DNA from: Circinella minor
Taxonomy: Eukaryota; Mucoromycota; Mucoromycetes; Mucorales; Lichtheimiaceae
Direction: 5' to 3'
DNA length: 10,444 bases
NCBI GenBank assembly: GCA_016758965.1
Contig: JAEPRB010000534.1
Coordinates: forward strand, 1 to 10,444
Part shown: in pieces, positions 8,279 to 10,444 of the stretch
Numbering within the stretch: position 1 is the stretch's first letter
Layout of the letters: each line of letters begins with the position of its first letter
Program-made: the position numbers and the translations under genes
Notes under the pieces: generated by a model
Told to the model about the DNA's origin: nothing
Seen by the model: only the letters and a program-made list of their open reading frames with translations
Database searches by the model: none

Positions 8279-8294
8279 AATAAATAGTAATAAA
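8279..8294 (+). promoter_or_regulatory. Poly(A)-signal candidates
   Basis: AATAAA occurs at 8279-8284 and 8289-8294, within 20 nt of the stop codon of the coiled-coil gene. This is a plausible but very short 3' UTR. The hexamer is frequent by chance in this composition. Confidence 0.3.
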
Positions 8295-8650
8295 ATATAT
8301 CTATTAATGATAATTCATTTTTTTCCTTGTGTATATTTTTATAAATTGATATTAATTACCTATTAAGGGGGGTTGTCAAGAAGGCGTGTTTTGTAATCAA
8401 ACTCATAATAATAGTAAAGTAAACACTTACTACATATTTATACTGCCAAGGCGCCAAGAAGTACAGCTGCACTAATCGAAAAGTTGTATTAATTTATTGT
8501 TATCAAAAAAAATAAAAATAAAGTAATACTTACTATACATTCATGTCATCGACGTGCCAAGAAAAAGTAGTATAATAGTAATGGTCGATAAAATAAATAT
8601 AGTAATTGTAAAAATAATAACAGTAATAAAAAGTATAAGATAAAATTTAA

Positions 8651-8736
8651 TATAAAAAGAGAGTGAGTAGAGAAAGAAAAAAAAACAATCTCATATTATT
8701 TCTATCCGCTCTTACTACTCTTATTGTATTCTCACC
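8651..8736 (+). promoter_or_regulatory. TATA-like box and pyrimidine-rich leader
   Basis: TATAAAAA at 8651-8658 lies 86 nt before the ATG at 8737. It is followed by a purine tract and then a C/T-rich stretch (TCTATCCGCTCTTACTACTC) directly upstream of CTCACCATG. This layout resembles a fungal core promoter with a pyrimidine-rich start-site region. No transcript evidence is available here. Confidence 0.4.
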
Positions 8737-8937
8737 ATGTCAAATATCATCGATACTCGTTCATACCTTTGCTTTTGTCCTTTGTGTCAACACTGTAATC
8801 CAGGAATAGGTTTCATTGTTAGTGGCAGAACATATCGTGCACATCAAAATGCTGCCATTATAAATGAAGCTACAACAGGTGATCCATCTGTTGAACGTAA
8901 TGGTATGAATAATCCAAAAACTAGAATATTAATATAG
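8737..8937 (+). CDS. 66-aa Cys-rich ORF resembling a fungal transposase N-terminus
   Basis: The ATG is in good context (CACCATG) and the frame ends at TAG 8935-8937. Residues 12-20 read CFCPLCQHC, with Cys at 12, 14, 17 and 20, followed by NPGIGFIVSGRTYRAH with His36. A short CxCxxC-type metal-binding motif, then V/I-S-x-R-T-x-x-x-H, is a pattern I associate with the start of Tnp2-type (CACTA) and related transposon proteins in fungi. That assignment is from memory. The rest of such a protein, normally hundreds of residues, is not seen downstream, so this is either a solo N-terminal fragment, a first exon, or a small zinc-binding protein. A possible donor GTATGA lies inside the ORF near its end. 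Confidence 0.5.
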   Translation: MSNIIDTRSYLCFCPLCQHCNPGIGFIVSGRTYRAHQNAAIINEATTGDPSVERNGMNNPKTRILI

Positions 8938-8939
8938 TT

Positions 8940-9289
8940 GAACTTTCGGAAATTTCTTTTTTGTAAGATACTCTGCCTTTCAATTCCTATTTTTTTGCTT
9001 TTCATTTGCTCACTGTATTTTAAAAATATATGTCAGCTATTCCGATATAAAAACATTGGCTGCTGGAAATAAATATAAAAAAGTTGTCTGCGGAAAGGGT
9101 TTTTGTTTCGACCTATTGCTACTATGGAAATTGTAGTGATTTTACCATCAATCGAAAGGCAATGTGCGGCTTTGTTTATATTTTAAGTTTTATGCAAGAA
9201 TCTATTATGTGTGTATCTCCAGATTCATATTTGTGTTTTTTTTGTCATAATAAAAAGTCTTTTCCACACCTATGATATTATATATCATC
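8940..9289. other. Intergenic or decayed sequence
   Basis: A 63-codon frame at 9084-9275 has no recognisable domain and starts without promoter context, so I do not call it. The stretch may contain the eroded upstream part of the helicase remnant that follows, but I cannot identify any helicase motif I-IV in it. Confidence 0.4.
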
Positions 9290-10197
9290 ATTGGGCATCG
9301 GAATCGTAATAAGTTTCACTCCGTAAATTCAGACTATACTTTTGTTCTTGATCGGCAACCCTGTTATATGAGAGGATGAAGCAGAAACTCCAAGGAATAG
9401 CAACATAATAGTTAACCTACAATATTTTGGCCGAAGGACAATATTTTCAGCAAGAACTGCTATGGTCGATTATATTAATAGTGTCGCCAATGACTGATTT
9501 TCAGGTTAAATGTCGCGAATTCTATGAGTCCAGATACAAATCCTACGTAATGAAGAATATACCAAACAAATTTCTGCCGACTTTTTAAAATAACACATTG
9601 TCTATTCTATGTAGTTAACACACATCTGTTGAAAAGAGTAGCTTTCGTAATTCATGCGAACATTTGCAAGTTAATTTTCTACGTTTCCATTATATTATAT
9701 GTTATCTATTCAGTATAGCTACTTTTTTTTATATTTTGCTTAAATTTAATCGGATTTTCACTCCATTGGCTCCATCCAAAATTTAACCAGCCTGTTATTC
9801 TTGAATCCAGCAGAAGGTCTTTGTAACGAAACAAAATTAATTTCTGGAAACCTGCATTCACACTTCATATAGGCCAGAATTACAAGTGGAATTTATGCTG
9901 ACAATCGTGTCCATCTACAACGTGTATTAAACTTATCAGCTCTTCACAATCTTTTGGGTTACCATGTGAAGTAAATCTTGAGAATAATTTCCACTTAAAC
10001 TTACTTTCTGTCTTAGTATAAATCAATCGCAAGGTCAATCATTAACATATGTCGGTGTTTATCTTCCTAATCAAATGTTTTTCGCATGATCAGCATTTTC
10101 ACGCGTTATAAACTACAGAAATTTGTTTATAATGGCTGATTAGGATAGGCAAGGTCATCGCCTTATTACAAGAAATATCACCTATCATAAAATATTC
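9290..10197 (+). pseudogene. Decayed PIF1-like (Helitron-type) DNA helicase, C-terminal part
   Basis: Four frame-shifted pieces appear in the order expected for PIF1-family helicases. (1) 9372-9494 has FGRRTIFSARTAMVDYINS, matching the 'R-T/A-I-L-..-N-..-V-..-I-N' segment. (2) 9758-9802 has PKFNQPVIL, matching the segment before the conserved 'LLRNLNP'. (3) 9801-9971 has LNPAEGLCNETKLISG, then, after an in-frame TAG at 9870, ARITSGIYADNRVHL; this matches 'LNP..GLCNGTRL...G..A.. VFLPRI'. (4) 9988-10197 has FPLKLTFCLSINQSQGQSL and YVGVYLP, which is helicase motif V, then AFSRVINYRNL (motif VI, with the LYVA part lost) and a C-terminal TRNITYHKIF. Stops at 10087 and 10141 and the frame changes show it is dead. 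Walker A and B motifs are not found, so it is truncated. Piece 1 may begin at about 9290 (frame with NKFHSVNSDYTFV). The Helitron link is inferred from the resemblance to fungal Helitron helicases. Confidence 0.85.
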
Positions 10198-10444
10198 TCT
10201 CCCTCTACTCTTCCACCTTCTCCTTCATTTTATAATAACTTCTTGCACATTCTTAAACTATTAACATTTCTTTCAACAATAACCCTTACATACAGTACTT
10301 CAATAAAAATTCGATAAGGACAACCCTACCTTTATTAACTTTTATATATTTTGTCCCTTTTTTATTAAATTCCAGAAAGTTCTTGAACAACCTGTTAATA
10401 TGTCAGTAAATAATATTATACTCTCTAATCAGTGAATAATAACC
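10198..10444. other. TC-rich intergenic DNA
   Basis: A C/T-rich stretch (10196-10230) is followed by AT-rich DNA to the window end. No ORF is seen. I looked for a Helitron 3' end (a short GC-rich hairpin followed by CTRR) and did not find a convincing one. Confidence 0.5.

Larger units (their letters stand above)
8275..8736. other. AT-rich intergenic DNA with a degenerate direct repeat
   Basis: No gene was found. Two related segments of about 46 and 48 bp lie at 8418-8463 and 8522-8569. They share AGTAA..ACTTACTA, TACAT/ACATAT, CGCCAAGAA or GTGCCAAGAA, and a final AGTA. They look like a diverged duplication. From 8600 the sequence becomes purine- and then pyrimidine-rich ahead of the next ORF. 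Confidence 0.5.

Noticed and set aside
9411..9590. A roughly 59-codon open plus-strand frame (TTG-initiated, CREFYESRYKSYV)
   Set aside because: It overlaps the helicase remnant in another frame. The neighbouring frame carries the recognisable RTIFSARTAMVDYIN segment, so this openness is probably coincidental.

Overview
The window looks like eukaryotic nuclear DNA from a filamentous fungus. It is very AT-rich (roughly 70-75% A+T by eye) and has short introns (82, 65 and 88 bp) with GT-AG ends and CTAAC/CTAAT-type branch points. There is no operon structure, and most of the sequence is mobile-element debris. The gene fragments resemble transposon-associated families of early-diverging fungi and mushrooms. 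My best guess is an arbuscular mycorrhizal fungus (Glomeromycotina, Rhizophagus-like). That placement is inference, and no single feature proves it.

Layout. 1-139: CGGTT-rich repeat ending in a 14-bp inverted repeat. 140-521: AT-rich filler. 522-2344: a 1.8-kb TA-flanked terminal-inverted-repeat element with no surviving transposase. 2345-3613: AT-rich DNA, possibly very old decayed coding sequence. 3614-4086: a 469-bp MITE-like element with 139-bp near-perfect inverted arms and a regular array of TTTGCGC-type motifs. 4205-4348: a possible 47-residue small ORF. 4450-5100: GC-rich 'ACAGCGCGGC' motifs scattered in AT-rich DNA, including a tandem duplication. 5384-6873 (minus): the C-terminal part of a fungal, probably transposon-associated protein, with one intron and one frameshift. 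7561-8274 (plus): the best intact gene, three exons and 188 aa, a charged coiled-coil protein of unknown function. 8737-8937 (plus): a 66-aa Cys-rich ORF resembling the N-terminus of fungal transposase-type proteins. About 9290-10197 (plus): a broken PIF1-like (Helitron-type) helicase that keeps motif V and part of motif VI. 10198-10444: TC-rich intergenic DNA.

I see no sign that the genes form one pathway. The picture is an accessory, repeat-rich region with two host-like or recently domesticated genes (5384-6873 and 7561-8274) between remnants of several transposon classes. No RNA gene, CRISPR array or bacterial-type operon is visible. The most unusual items are the architecture of the 3616-4084 element, the frameshifted RGTN..EGG protein and the orphan coiled-coil gene.
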